Of a DNA stretch of 64,000 nucleotides, positions 53,136 through 60,182 are shown piece by piece (position 1 is the stretch's first letter; each line of letters begins with the position of its first letter). Source of the stretch: Actinomycetes bacterium. Its GTDB lineage: Bacteria > Actinomycetota > Acidimicrobiia > Acidimicrobiales > RAAP-2. Location of the stretch: the NCBI GenBank assembly GCA_021793515.1, contig JAJYSP010000008.1, positions 22,776 through 86,775 on the forward strand, in the 5' to 3' direction. The notes beneath the pieces are model-generated. The model worked only from the letters and a program-made list of their open reading frames with translations, was not told the origin of the DNA and did no database searches. The position numbers and the translations under genes were made by a program.

Positions 53136-53774
53136 CTACAGGACCCGAAGTGCGTTAACCGAGTCCCGCTCGCGCCTGGCGAGCGCTCGCACCACGGCCC
53201 AATCTCCATGACGAATGCGCGCGAGATCCACGAGTGTTTCTATGGCTACGGTCGCCACTGTCGGCGCAACCTCTGGCGCATCGAACAAGTCCACACTGAG
53301 CGCCAAGTCTTCGCTATGAAGGACGAGCTCCACGATCCGAGTCCGTAGGTATTCGTCAAGAGTGATGACGAGGCCATCAAGAACCTGGAGACGACGCCCG
53401 GGCGCCTCGGCGGGGAGTCGGACACTCAGGCGGTTAAGCAAAGCAACGGCCTCTGCCGCCACCGCTCGGCAGCCAATCGATGCTTCATCCTCCCCCCTTG
53501 TCCGGATGGCTCGATTGAGGGGCGACGATACGTCGGCGGTGAGAGCAAGGGAGTCGTAGTACTGCGCGGCACTCATCGACGCGCCTTCGGGGTCTGGACC
53601 GTCAAGGTACGTGTCAACAGTTTTGATGCCTCGGAGCAGATGACCGGCCAAACCCGAAATCGAAAACTCCGGGAGGACGCTTACCTCACGCCAATGTTCA
53701 GCCACTTCGGCGCGTCCGAGAATACTTGTCGCGCCAGCCGCAGCTTCCAAGAAGGCCGCACGAACTCCATCCAC
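53136..53774 (-). CDS. Mycothiol-dependent maleylpyruvate isomerase-family (DinB-like) protein
   Basis: A GTG at 53774 gives 212 residues; the open frame reaches 53915 but the extra part has no similarity. The MDMPI_N signature is visible: SISGLAGHLLRGIKTVDTYLDGP with the metal-binding His, and the C-terminal RTRIVELVLHSEDLALS with a second His/Asp pair. The family uses mycothiol for isomerisation or detoxification in actinobacteria, but many members are uncharacterised. It lies between SBP2 and the permease genes on the same strand. Confidence 0.75.
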   Translation of the reverse strand: MDGVRAAFLEAAAGATSILGRAEVAEHWREVSVLPEFSISGLAGHLLRGIKTVDTYLDGPDPEGASMSAAQYYDSLALTADVSSPLNRAIRTRGEDEASIGCRAVAAEAVALLNRLSVRLPAEAPGRRLQVLDGLVITLDEYLRTRIVELVLHSEDLALSVDLFDAPEVAPTVATVAIETLVDLARIRHGDWAVVRALARRERDSVNALRVL

Positions 53775-53926
53775 CTGTCCATGTTCGCAGGTGGACCGCC
53801 GGGTGAAGCGGATTGGCTTTGATTCTGACTTCGAATCGGATGCCATTGCCCAAGCCGTCACTACGTGGTCCAGAGTCCACGGCTTCGGACCATCGAGTGC
53901 TGGACGAGACGCCAACTACGAACCCG

Positions 53927-55729
53927 TTACCAGTGGTAGAACGCCGGGGTGAACGAGCCGAGCGGATTCGGAGCGAGACCGACCGTGCTCTGGAGGCTCT
54001 TCGCCGTCTCGGCCAGTGCCTCCCCCTGAGGGATGAAGAGTGCCGGCAGGATCGTCGACACCGCCTTGGCGTAGTGAGTGAGCGGAACCGGAGCGTGCAC
54101 CGTCTGATTAATAAGGGCGTCGATCGCGGCGTCGCTGAATGCTCCGATGTTGGCCGACCCCGTCGTCGCAAAGAGTGACTCGCCCGTTGGCAGGGCCGCG
54201 GGCGCGTATGACCAGCCCGCGTCCCACGCACACAATTGGGCCGAAGGCGTCGTCGAACAGGCGGTGGTCACCTGTCCATAGCTGGCGAATTCGACGTTGA
54301 CCTGGATGCCAATTGCCTTCCAACCCGCCACGAGCACATTGATCTCTCGCACGAACAGGGGCGAGGTGTCGGGCATCAACAGGTTCAGCGTCATCGATGT
54401 GCCCGCCGCGATACCGGCGCCGCACTGATCGGGTCCGGTACCGGGGTTCGCACACGTGAGCACGCCCCCGCTTGTGCGCCAGCCGTGTGAGGTGAGACTC
54501 GAGGCGGCGCTCGACGGGTCATAGGGGTACGTGACGCTCGCCGGTGCGCCCATGGCCGTTGACACACCCGCCGGGAGCGGTCCGGCTCCGGCCGTGGCGT
54601 ACCCGCCGAATACGTTCTTCACGATTGTGGCCTGATCGATGTCCATCTGCATCGCCGCTCGAACGTACGCCTGGCCAATAAGCGAACGCTCGAGGTCCGC
54701 AGCACCAAAATTGAATGGCATGTAGGCCACCGACCACGGTGCGGCGGCCGTGATGGTATCAGTCGGGGAAAGTGCTTGCACCGCGGTGGTCGCGGGGTTC
54801 ACCTGAGCCGCCGCGCCCGCGAGCGTACCGAAGTCAAGATTACCCACGTCAAGCACACCCGATTCGAGGTCTCGCAACTCTTGGACAGCGGATCGATAAG
54901 CGACTTCGGTGAACGAGGTCAAGCGGGGGTGTACGGAACCTGAATAGGAATGATTGACGCCGAAGGTGGCGTTACCCGACGCATCGAGCGTGCTGAGTAT
55001 CCATGGACCATCGACTCCGCTGCGCCAGAAGGCATCGGTGAACGTCGAGGTTGCCGATGCGATCGACGTCAGGTACGACGCGACCGCGCGACAACTTGCC
55101 ACCGTCGCGGCCACTCGAGGAGCACCCGCCGAGCAGCGCGCCATTGAGTGCGCGGACGCGCGGTCCCACGTTTCGGGTAGCGGCGTGATGAGCGAGAGGA
55201 AGTTGCTCACGATCCACGCCGGATCGACGGGGTGGGTGAAGAAGAGATGGACCGTATTACCAGTGGCCGACGCGCCTCGTAGCTCGCCCGGAATCCCGAG
55301 ACCGGGTTCGGACGGACAGAACCCAGTGGGGTCAGCAACCCACAGATTTAGAAAGAACAGCACCGAGTGGCCAGTGACGTATTGACCATTGGCGAATCGC
55401 CATGGCTTGACGGTGAACGTCGCGGAGGTCCGCGACTTGGTGAACACGGGTTCGTTGGCAATGGACAACGATGGCACCTCGGCCGTTGAACTTCCAGCGC
55501 CGTACCAGTACAACGGTTGGTAGAGGAGCCGCTGCAGGTAGTTGACATTGTTCGCCGTGTCGAACGCACAACTCATGAACGGGAAGATGTAGTTCGGTGT
55601 GGCGCCGGGCGCCTCAGCGACGGTCATCGACGTCGGCGACGCGGATGCGCGCGAACTCGCGGAGACCACCATCAAGGGCACCGCGGCGACCAGGAGCAGG
55701 GCGGCCACGGCGACCTTGAACTTCGGCAT
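53927..55729 (-). CDS. ABC transporter substrate-binding protein, family 5, SBP2
   Basis: ATG 55729 with GGGAG nine bases upstream gives 600 residues; the open frame before it is not protein-like. A signal peptide (KVAVAALLLVAAVPLMVVSA) ends near ASA without a lipobox Cys. SBP2 aligns along its length with SBP1: VAEAPGATPNYIFP, LLYQPLYWYG, RFANGQYVTGHSVLFFLNLW and AGWSYAPAALPTGESLFAT. Divergence between the two is high, so the ligands may differ. It is transcribed toward the permease genes. Confidence 0.88.
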   Translation of the reverse strand: MPKFKVAVAALLLVAAVPLMVVSASSRASASPTSMTVAEAPGATPNYIFPFMSCAFDTANNVNYLQRLLYQPLYWYGAGSSTAEVPSLSIANEPVFTKSRTSATFTVKPWRFANGQYVTGHSVLFFLNLWVADPTGFCPSEPGLGIPGELRGASATGNTVHLFFTHPVDPAWIVSNFLSLITPLPETWDRASAHSMARCSAGAPRVAATVASCRAVASYLTSIASATSTFTDAFWRSGVDGPWILSTLDASGNATFGVNHSYSGSVHPRLTSFTEVAYRSAVQELRDLESGVLDVGNLDFGTLAGAAAQVNPATTAVQALSPTDTITAAAPWSVAYMPFNFGAADLERSLIGQAYVRAAMQMDIDQATIVKNVFGGYATAGAGPLPAGVSTAMGAPASVTYPYDPSSAASSLTSHGWRTSGGVLTCANPGTGPDQCGAGIAAGTSMTLNLLMPDTSPLFVREINVLVAGWKAIGIQVNVEFASYGQVTTACSTTPSAQLCAWDAGWSYAPAALPTGESLFATTGSANIGAFSDAAIDALINQTVHAPVPLTHYAKAVSTILPALFIPQGEALAETAKSLQSTVGLAPNPLGSFTPAFYHW

Positions 55730-55744
55730 ACGGTTATTCTCCCA

Positions 55745-55796
55745 CGTGGTACCACCACCGCGGGTTGCACACCGCCGACCGTGGTACCACCACCGC
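55745..55796. repeat. Direct repeat carrying GTGGTACCAC palindromes upstream of SBP2
   Basis: CGTGGTACCACCACCGC occurs at 55745-55761 and again at 55780-55796. Each copy holds the perfect 10-bp palindrome GTGGTACCAC (55746-55755 and 55781-55790). The pair lies 16-67 bp upstream of the SBP2 start, a place typical of operators. Confidence 0.6.
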
Positions 55797-55837
55797 CGTG
55801 TCGCCCGCGCGGTGCGATGACCGACCACCCTGTCGCG

Positions 55838-56494
55838 TTAGGCGAGCAGATTCCACGACTGTCGATGTTCCGGCGTGAGCCCCAATCGACCGATGGCCTC
55901 GCGATGCGACGCCGTGACGTATCCCTTATTGCGCTCCCAGCCGTAGCCCGGGTAGCGCGTTGAGAGCTCAACGAGCAACGCATCACGCTGGACCTTCGCG
56001 AGGACGCTCGCGGCCGCCACGCTCGCACAATATCGATCTGCTTTGACCATTGTCACCACTGGTGGAACCACCACCGAAGTGGCAGTGGCGTCGCTAAGAC
56101 CGGGACGCGTAACACTCAACCAGTCGCGTTGACCATCAAGCAGCACGACCGATGGCGTCACGCGCAACTGCGCGAGTGCACGACGACCAGCGACGCCGAG
56201 CGCCGTGGTCAGTCCGAACTGGTCGATCTCGACGGCACTCGCCGACCCGATCGCGTACTCGTGGACCCACTGCTCGATCTCCGGCACCAATGAACGTCGG
56301 ACCGATGCACTCAGGAGTTTGCTGTCGCGCAGGCGAGGGGGGAACGCACCGGCATCTGGACCGATGACCACGATGGCACAGTGGCAGGGCCCGACCGCGC
56401 TGCCGGTGCCCACTTCGTCGAGTGACCCTACCCAGCGATAGCCCTCAGCGAAGAGTCTCGCCTCGACGTCCAGAGTCGGCACGACGACCTTCAC
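55838..56494 (-). CDS. rnhB: Ribonuclease HII with altered GRG motif
   Basis: GTG 56494 with AAGGGA upstream gives 218 residues. The catalytic set is present: D26/E27 in VGSLDEVGTGSAVGP, the LLDGQRDW Asp and the MVKADRYCASVAAASVLAKV Asp. The usual GRG motif, which in RNase HII reads the RNA-DNA junction, is GTG here (Thr30), and the preceding Gly/Ile are Ser/Leu. The rest of the fold (YPGYGWERNKGY, HRQSW) is normal. The enzyme should remove ribonucleotides or RNA from DNA, with specificity possibly changed. Confidence 0.88.
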   Translation of the reverse strand: MKVVVPTLDVEARLFAEGYRWVGSLDEVGTGSAVGPCHCAIVVIGPDAGAFPPRLRDSKLLSASVRRSLVPEIEQWVHEYAIGSASAVEIDQFGLTTALGVAGRRALAQLRVTPSVVLLDGQRDWLSVTRPGLSDATATSVVVPPVVTMVKADRYCASVAAASVLAKVQRDALLVELSTRYPGYGWERNKGYVTASHREAIGRLGLTPEHRQSWNLLA

Positions 56495-56585
56495 GGTTTC
56501 CCTTCACTCGTTGATCCCCGTCATCCTAGAAGTGCGCACTTACCCGACGGTCGGTCGCTCGAGGACCGTGCGGTAAATCGCGCCG

Positions 56586-56591
56586 TACAGT
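56586..56591 (+). promoter_or_regulatory. Leaderless-type -10 box TACAGT
   Basis: TACAGT is 6 nt before the GTG at 56598. Confidence 0.5.
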
Positions 56592-56597
56592 GGACCG

Positions 56598-57230
56598 GTG
56601 GGACAATTCGGCAACATCACGGACCTCCCGCGCGCCAGTGCGCACATTGTCGTAGTCCCCCTTCGATCATTCGATTCCGCTAAGTCCAGACTTCGCGACG
56701 CCGGAACGACGGACGTCGCGGGCATCGCTGAACGTCTGGCCCGCGCGGTGCTCGAGCACTGTGCCCCCCTTCCCGTCGTCGTCGTCTGTGAAAGTGATGA
56801 CATCGAACAGTTCGCGATCGCCAACGGAGCCTCGGTACTTCGTTCACCCAACGCCGGCTTGAACAACGCGGTGTCTCACGCGTATGACGAGCTAACGATG
56901 CTCTGTGAACGGGTCTCCATCGTTCACGGTGACCTACGCTTCCCCGAGGGACTAGGGCAATTCGAACCCCCCAGCACCATCACGATCGTCGCGGATCGAC
57001 ACGGGACTGGAACGAACATCCTCTCGCTGCCCAGCGGTCTGTCGTTCCACTTCCACTACGGGCAGAATTCGGCAATTCACCACCGACGTGAGGCTGAGCG
57101 ACTCGGCGTCAACGTCGCAACAGTCACGACGAGTCCGTGGCGCTTCGATGTTGACGTACCCGAGGATCTGTCGATACCCGAGACGAATGGGGGGCCATCG
57201 GCCCCCCATTCGCTTGGTACCGCGTTGTGA
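56598..57230 (+). CDS. fbiD: 2-phospho-L-lactate (phosphoenolpyruvate) guanylyltransferase CofC/FbiD
   Basis: The 210 residues have the nucleotidyltransferase signature [14 protein letters not shown], a central [10 protein letters not shown] (metal-binding Asp) and the CofC-specific [13 protein letters not shown] segment. The enzyme makes the guanylated precursor of coenzyme F420. In actinobacteria the donor is phosphoenolpyruvate (FbiD). No other F420 gene is in the window. The last codons contain a terminator hairpin. Confidence 0.88.
   Translation: MGQFGNITDLPRASAHIVVVPLRSFDSAKSRLRDAGTTDVAGIAERLARAVLEHCAPLPVVVVCESDDIEQFAIANGASVLRSPNAGLNNAVSHAYDELTMLCERVSIVHGDLRFPEGLGQFEPPSTITIVADRHGTGTNILSLPSGLSFHFHYGQNSAIHHRREAERLGVNVATVTTSPWRFDVDVPEDLSIPETNGGPSAPHSLGTAL
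57184..57212. terminator. Bidirectional terminator hairpin inside the fbiD 3' end
   Basis: A 13-bp perfect stem (CGAATGGGGGGCC and its complement) with an ATC loop lies within the last codons of fbiD. On the minus strand it is also just past the stop of the Lys/Ala-rich gene (57240) and is followed by TCTC. It could serve both convergent genes. Confidence 0.65.
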
Positions 57231-57239
57231 ATCTAACGG

Positions 57240-57545
57240 CTACTTCTTAGCGGCGGCCTTCTTAGCCGGCGCCTTCTTGGCGGCGGCCTTCTTAGCCGGC
57301 GCCTTCTTGGCTACGGCCTTCTTTGCCGGAGCCTTCTTTGCCGGAGCCTTCTTGGCCGGAGCCTTCTTGGCTACGGCCTTCTTCGCCGGCGCCTTCTTGG
57401 CCACCTTCTTGGCGGCGGCCTTCTTGGCCGGAGCCTTCTTGGCGGCGGCCTTCTTGGCCGGAGCCTTCTTGGCTACGGCCTTCTTGGCCGGAGCCTTCTT
57501 TGCCGGAGCCTTCTTGGCCGGAGCCTTCTTGGCGGCTGTTGCCAC
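57240..57545 (-). CDS. Histone H1-like (AKKAP)n nucleoid protein
   Basis: The 101 residues are almost wholly [14 protein letters not shown] pentads after MATA, extremely basic and without hydrophobic segments. This resembles the C-terminal tail of histone H1 and bacterial Hc1/Hc2-type or Lsr2/HupB-tail proteins, which bind DNA electrostatically. GTG 57545 has a strong GGAGG site. The repetitive DNA could be prone to length changes. The role in nucleoid packing is inferred from composition only. Confidence 0.85.
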   Translation of the reverse strand: MATAAKKAPAKKAPAKKAPAKKAVAKKAPAKKAAAKKAPAKKAAAKKVAKKAPAKKAVAKKAPAKKAPAKKAPAKKAVAKKAPAKKAAAKKAPAKKAAAKK

Positions 57546-57847
57546 TTTCCCTCCTTGGGACTCAACGTTGAATCAATCTGGGGCCTTCATCGACGGTTAC
57601 GTCGACTTGCATTTTGCAATAAGGAACCGCGTTGATGAGCGTGAACTCGTCCGATTAACTGCCAACTTCCCAGTTGTACGATGACCGATCGCAGTGCACG
57701 GTTCTCCTGCAGAAAGACGATGTTCGCAATCATCATCAACGACGATGCGTATTCCGTCAAACTCTTCCGAAGAAGAACAAGTAAAAGTTCACTCGGTTCA
57801 TCAACCAATGTCAAGCATTTCGACGTCATTCGCGACAATTGTTTTTT
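57546..57847. other. Intergenic region between H1-like gene and TraG-like ATPase, AT-richer
   Basis: These 302 bases have lower GC than the neighbours. They hold the palindrome TCAACGTTGA (57562-57571) and a TTGCA-TTT-TGCAA dyad (57607-57619). They lie next to the conjugation-type ATPase gene. No ORF here looks real. Regulatory sites or an origin of transfer are possible but unproven. Confidence 0.4.
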
Positions 57848-59131
57848 GTGACCTCGAACGCCACGATCTATCTCGGTCGTACTCGTTGCGGCGACGCGAC
57901 GAGTGGTGATGAACGTTCGACGTTAGTGATCGGTCCAAGTCGCAGTGGCAAGACATCGTCGATCATCATTCCGAACCTCTTGCTCTCGACACGTTCCGTT
58001 GTTGTCACGTCGACCAAGCCCGACGTGGTGAGTGCGATGGCTGGCCGACGAACCGATGGCGCGACGTTGCTCTTCGATCCCTCGGGTACCGTGCTAACAC
58101 CGCGAGGCGTGACCCGCATCGGGTACTCACCGGTGAACCAATCGCACGGGTGGGACGGTGCGTTGCTCGCGACGCGATCACTCGTGGACGTCGCGAGACG
58201 CTCGCAGGTCGAGCGAAGCGACGACCACTGGACCGAACGTGCATCATCCCTGGTCGCTCCCTTGATCCATGCCACCGCGTTACGTGGCGAAACCCTCGGC
58301 CACCTGGCTACCGTCATCGACCAACGTCACGGTGATGACGCCCTTTCCACGTTGCGCACCCGTTACGGCGACAACCATCCCTCCGTGGCATTGCTACAAG
58401 GGATCATGGAGACCGACGAGCGCGAACGATCGGGAATCTGGTCCACCGCGTCTGGACTCTTCGCCGGGCTTCGCACTGACGCGGCTCGTGCCGCATCGCG
58501 CGGTGCTCCTCTCGACGTTGATGAGTTCCTACGCGGACCTCATCAACTGCACATCGTCGCGCCGAGTCGATACCAAGCGGTGTCCACACCGCTCATCGTT
58601 GGTCTCATCGAAGAGATCGTTCACGCAACGTACGATCGCCACGCCGACGGCGCAAACCTGCTCTTAGCCCTCGATGAGTTGGCGAACGTCGCGCCACTAC
58701 CTCGACTCGCGAGCATCGTCTCTGAAGGCGGCGGCCAGGGCGTCCTGACGCTCGCCTGTCTCCAAGACCTCAGCCAAGCTCGTGCTCGTTGGGGCGCCAT
58801 CGCCGACGGTTTCCTCTCGCTCTTCCCCACCACCGTCGTGCTGCCCGGCATCGCTGATCGTCAGACACTCGAACTCTTGCAGCGAATGGCGGGGCGAACC
58901 CTCGTTCCAACGACGTCGATCCATCGGGGGCGTGGGCATCGAGCGACCTACGCCACAAGCTGGGTGGAACGCGACCGCGCAACCGTCGGCGACCTAGCCA
59001 CGGGCCGACCCGGTTGGGCACTCGGAATCGACAGCGACAATTCGATGCGCTGGATCGCCCTCACCCCGGCTCACCGTTCGGAGCGATTCCGAGACTCGCG
59101 AAGTCGTGACGCCCCAACGCGCTCGAGGTAG
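57848..59131 (+). CDS. VirD4/TraG-type coupling ATPase (T4CP) without N-terminal membrane anchor
   Basis: GTG 57848 gives 427 residues. Walker A is VIGPSRSGKTSS about 30 residues from the N-terminus, with no membrane segments before it, whereas VirD4/TraG have two. Walker B and the TraG-type signature are LLLALDELANVAPLPRLASIVSEGGGQGV, with LACLQDLSQARARWG following. The region WSTASGLFAGLRTDAAR is also typical. Coupling proteins bring relaxase-DNA to a secretion channel. The gene converges on a relaxase gene, overlapping it by 61 bp; no other conjugation genes are in the window. Confidence 0.85.
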   Translation: MTSNATIYLGRTRCGDATSGDERSTLVIGPSRSGKTSSIIIPNLLLSTRSVVVTSTKPDVVSAMAGRRTDGATLLFDPSGTVLTPRGVTRIGYSPVNQSHGWDGALLATRSLVDVARRSQVERSDDHWTERASSLVAPLIHATALRGETLGHLATVIDQRHGDDALSTLRTRYGDNHPSVALLQGIMETDERERSGIWSTASGLFAGLRTDAARAASRGAPLDVDEFLRGPHQLHIVAPSRYQAVSTPLIVGLIEEIVHATYDRHADGANLLLALDELANVAPLPRLASIVSEGGGQGVLTLACLQDLSQARARWGAIADGFLSLFPTTVVLPGIADRQTLELLQRMAGRTLVPTTSIHRGRGHRATYATSWVERDRATVGDLATGRPGWALGIDSDNSMRWIALTPAHRSERFRDSRSRDAPTRSR

Positions 59132-60153
59132 CGACCGTTATCAATCGCGCTCGACCGCTCGTATGAACGATCGCGGGCAATCTCTGGTGTCAGCCGTCGT
59201 GCCTCGGCGAGCAGTACGGGGCGCTCGTCGAGCCCGTACGCCGTCCGCAGGTGCGGGTGCAGTCCGTCGATCGCGGCGCCCACCGCCGACGCCTCGATCC
59301 CGAAGGGTGACGCATTGGCGAATGCTCGGACCAGATCTCGACGTGTAATGCGGGTGGCCCCCTCGAAGGCCGCGGCGAACAGGTGTGCGTCAAAGAGTCG
59401 TCGGGGCGGTTCGGGCGTCTCCCCGATCGGCTCGAAGCGACCAAGGTCCCGACGCCATCGTTCCACGACCTGCTCGCGGGTCCACGAAGGTTTGTCGCCA
59501 CGCTCGTCGGCGTGGCCACCCCAGATCGCCCGATACCCTTCGTCGAGACCGGTCACGCCCTCGACACCCGAGAAGCTGCGCCACGCCGTGCGCGCCGTAT
59601 ATTGATTCACCCCGAGGCGCAAAGTCGAGCGGTATAAGGCGTCGGCCGCGGGCAGGTGCGTGAAGAGCGATCGCGAGTCGGCCACCGTTGACTCGTGGTC
59701 GGGTCGAGCACCCACGAGCACGTGGTCGTGCAGGTGCGGCTCGCCCGACCGGTTGATCCCGTGGGTGAAACCCACGACCCGGCTCCAGCTCGCTTGGCGT
59801 AGGTATTCGCCGCCTTCGACTCGTTGTCGTACGACCAGGGCTCGATCCTCCAGGTAGTCGATGGCGGCGAGAACGCCCGCTCGATGGGCGGCGACCACGC
59901 CAGGAGCGGCCTGTGCGTCCAGGGCGATGAGGATCGACAACGGCCGCGGTGCGGCCACGACGACGTCGTAGCCGACGACGCTGGCGCGCGCGGTCGTTTG
60001 GAGCACCCCGGCGACGTCGGCGCTCGAACGAGTGTCACCGGTACCACGCAGCCACCAACCCGGTGCGCCGGGGCGCGCGTCGGCTAACTCCTCGGCACGA
60101 TCACTCGTCAGATACTCAACGTCGCTTGACCGCCGAACGAATACATGGATCAC
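59071..60153 (-). CDS. Stand-alone TrwC/MobF-type relaxase domain
   Basis: GTG 60153 with GGAGG six bases upstream gives 360 residues. The HUH metal triad is in FTHGINRSGEPHLHDHVLVG: H131, H142 and H144 have the H-X10-H-X-H spacing of TrwC. YDVVVAAPRPLSILIALD precedes it as in MobF relaxases. The catalytic Tyr is probably Y14 in DVEYLTSD, a single Tyr where TrwC has pairs. The usual C-terminal helicase is absent; the protein ends after a basic ~100-residue tail. It would nick DNA at an oriT. Its partner is the convergent coupling ATPase. Confidence 0.82.
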   Translation of the reverse strand: MIHVFVRRSSDVEYLTSDRAEELADARPGAPGWWLRGTGDTRSSADVAGVLQTTARASVVGYDVVVAAPRPLSILIALDAQAAPGVVAAHRAGVLAAIDYLEDRALVVRQRVEGGEYLRQASWSRVVGFTHGINRSGEPHLHDHVLVGARPDHESTVADSRSLFTHLPAADALYRSTLRLGVNQYTARTAWRSFSGVEGVTGLDEGYRAIWGGHADERGDKPSWTREQVVERWRRDLGRFEPIGETPEPPRRLFDAHLFAAAFEGATRITRRDLVRAFANASPFGIEASAVGAAIDGLHPHLRTAYGLDERPVLLAEARRLTPEIARDRSYERSSAIDNGRYLERVGASRLRESRNRSER

Positions 60154-60182
60154 CGTGGACCTCCGGAGCCCAACGGTTGCCG

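Noticed and set aside
57088..57684. 198-codon + ORF with [10 protein letters not shown] repeats
   Set aside because: It is the antisense reading of the AKKAP-repeat gene and the fbiD end, not a membrane protein.
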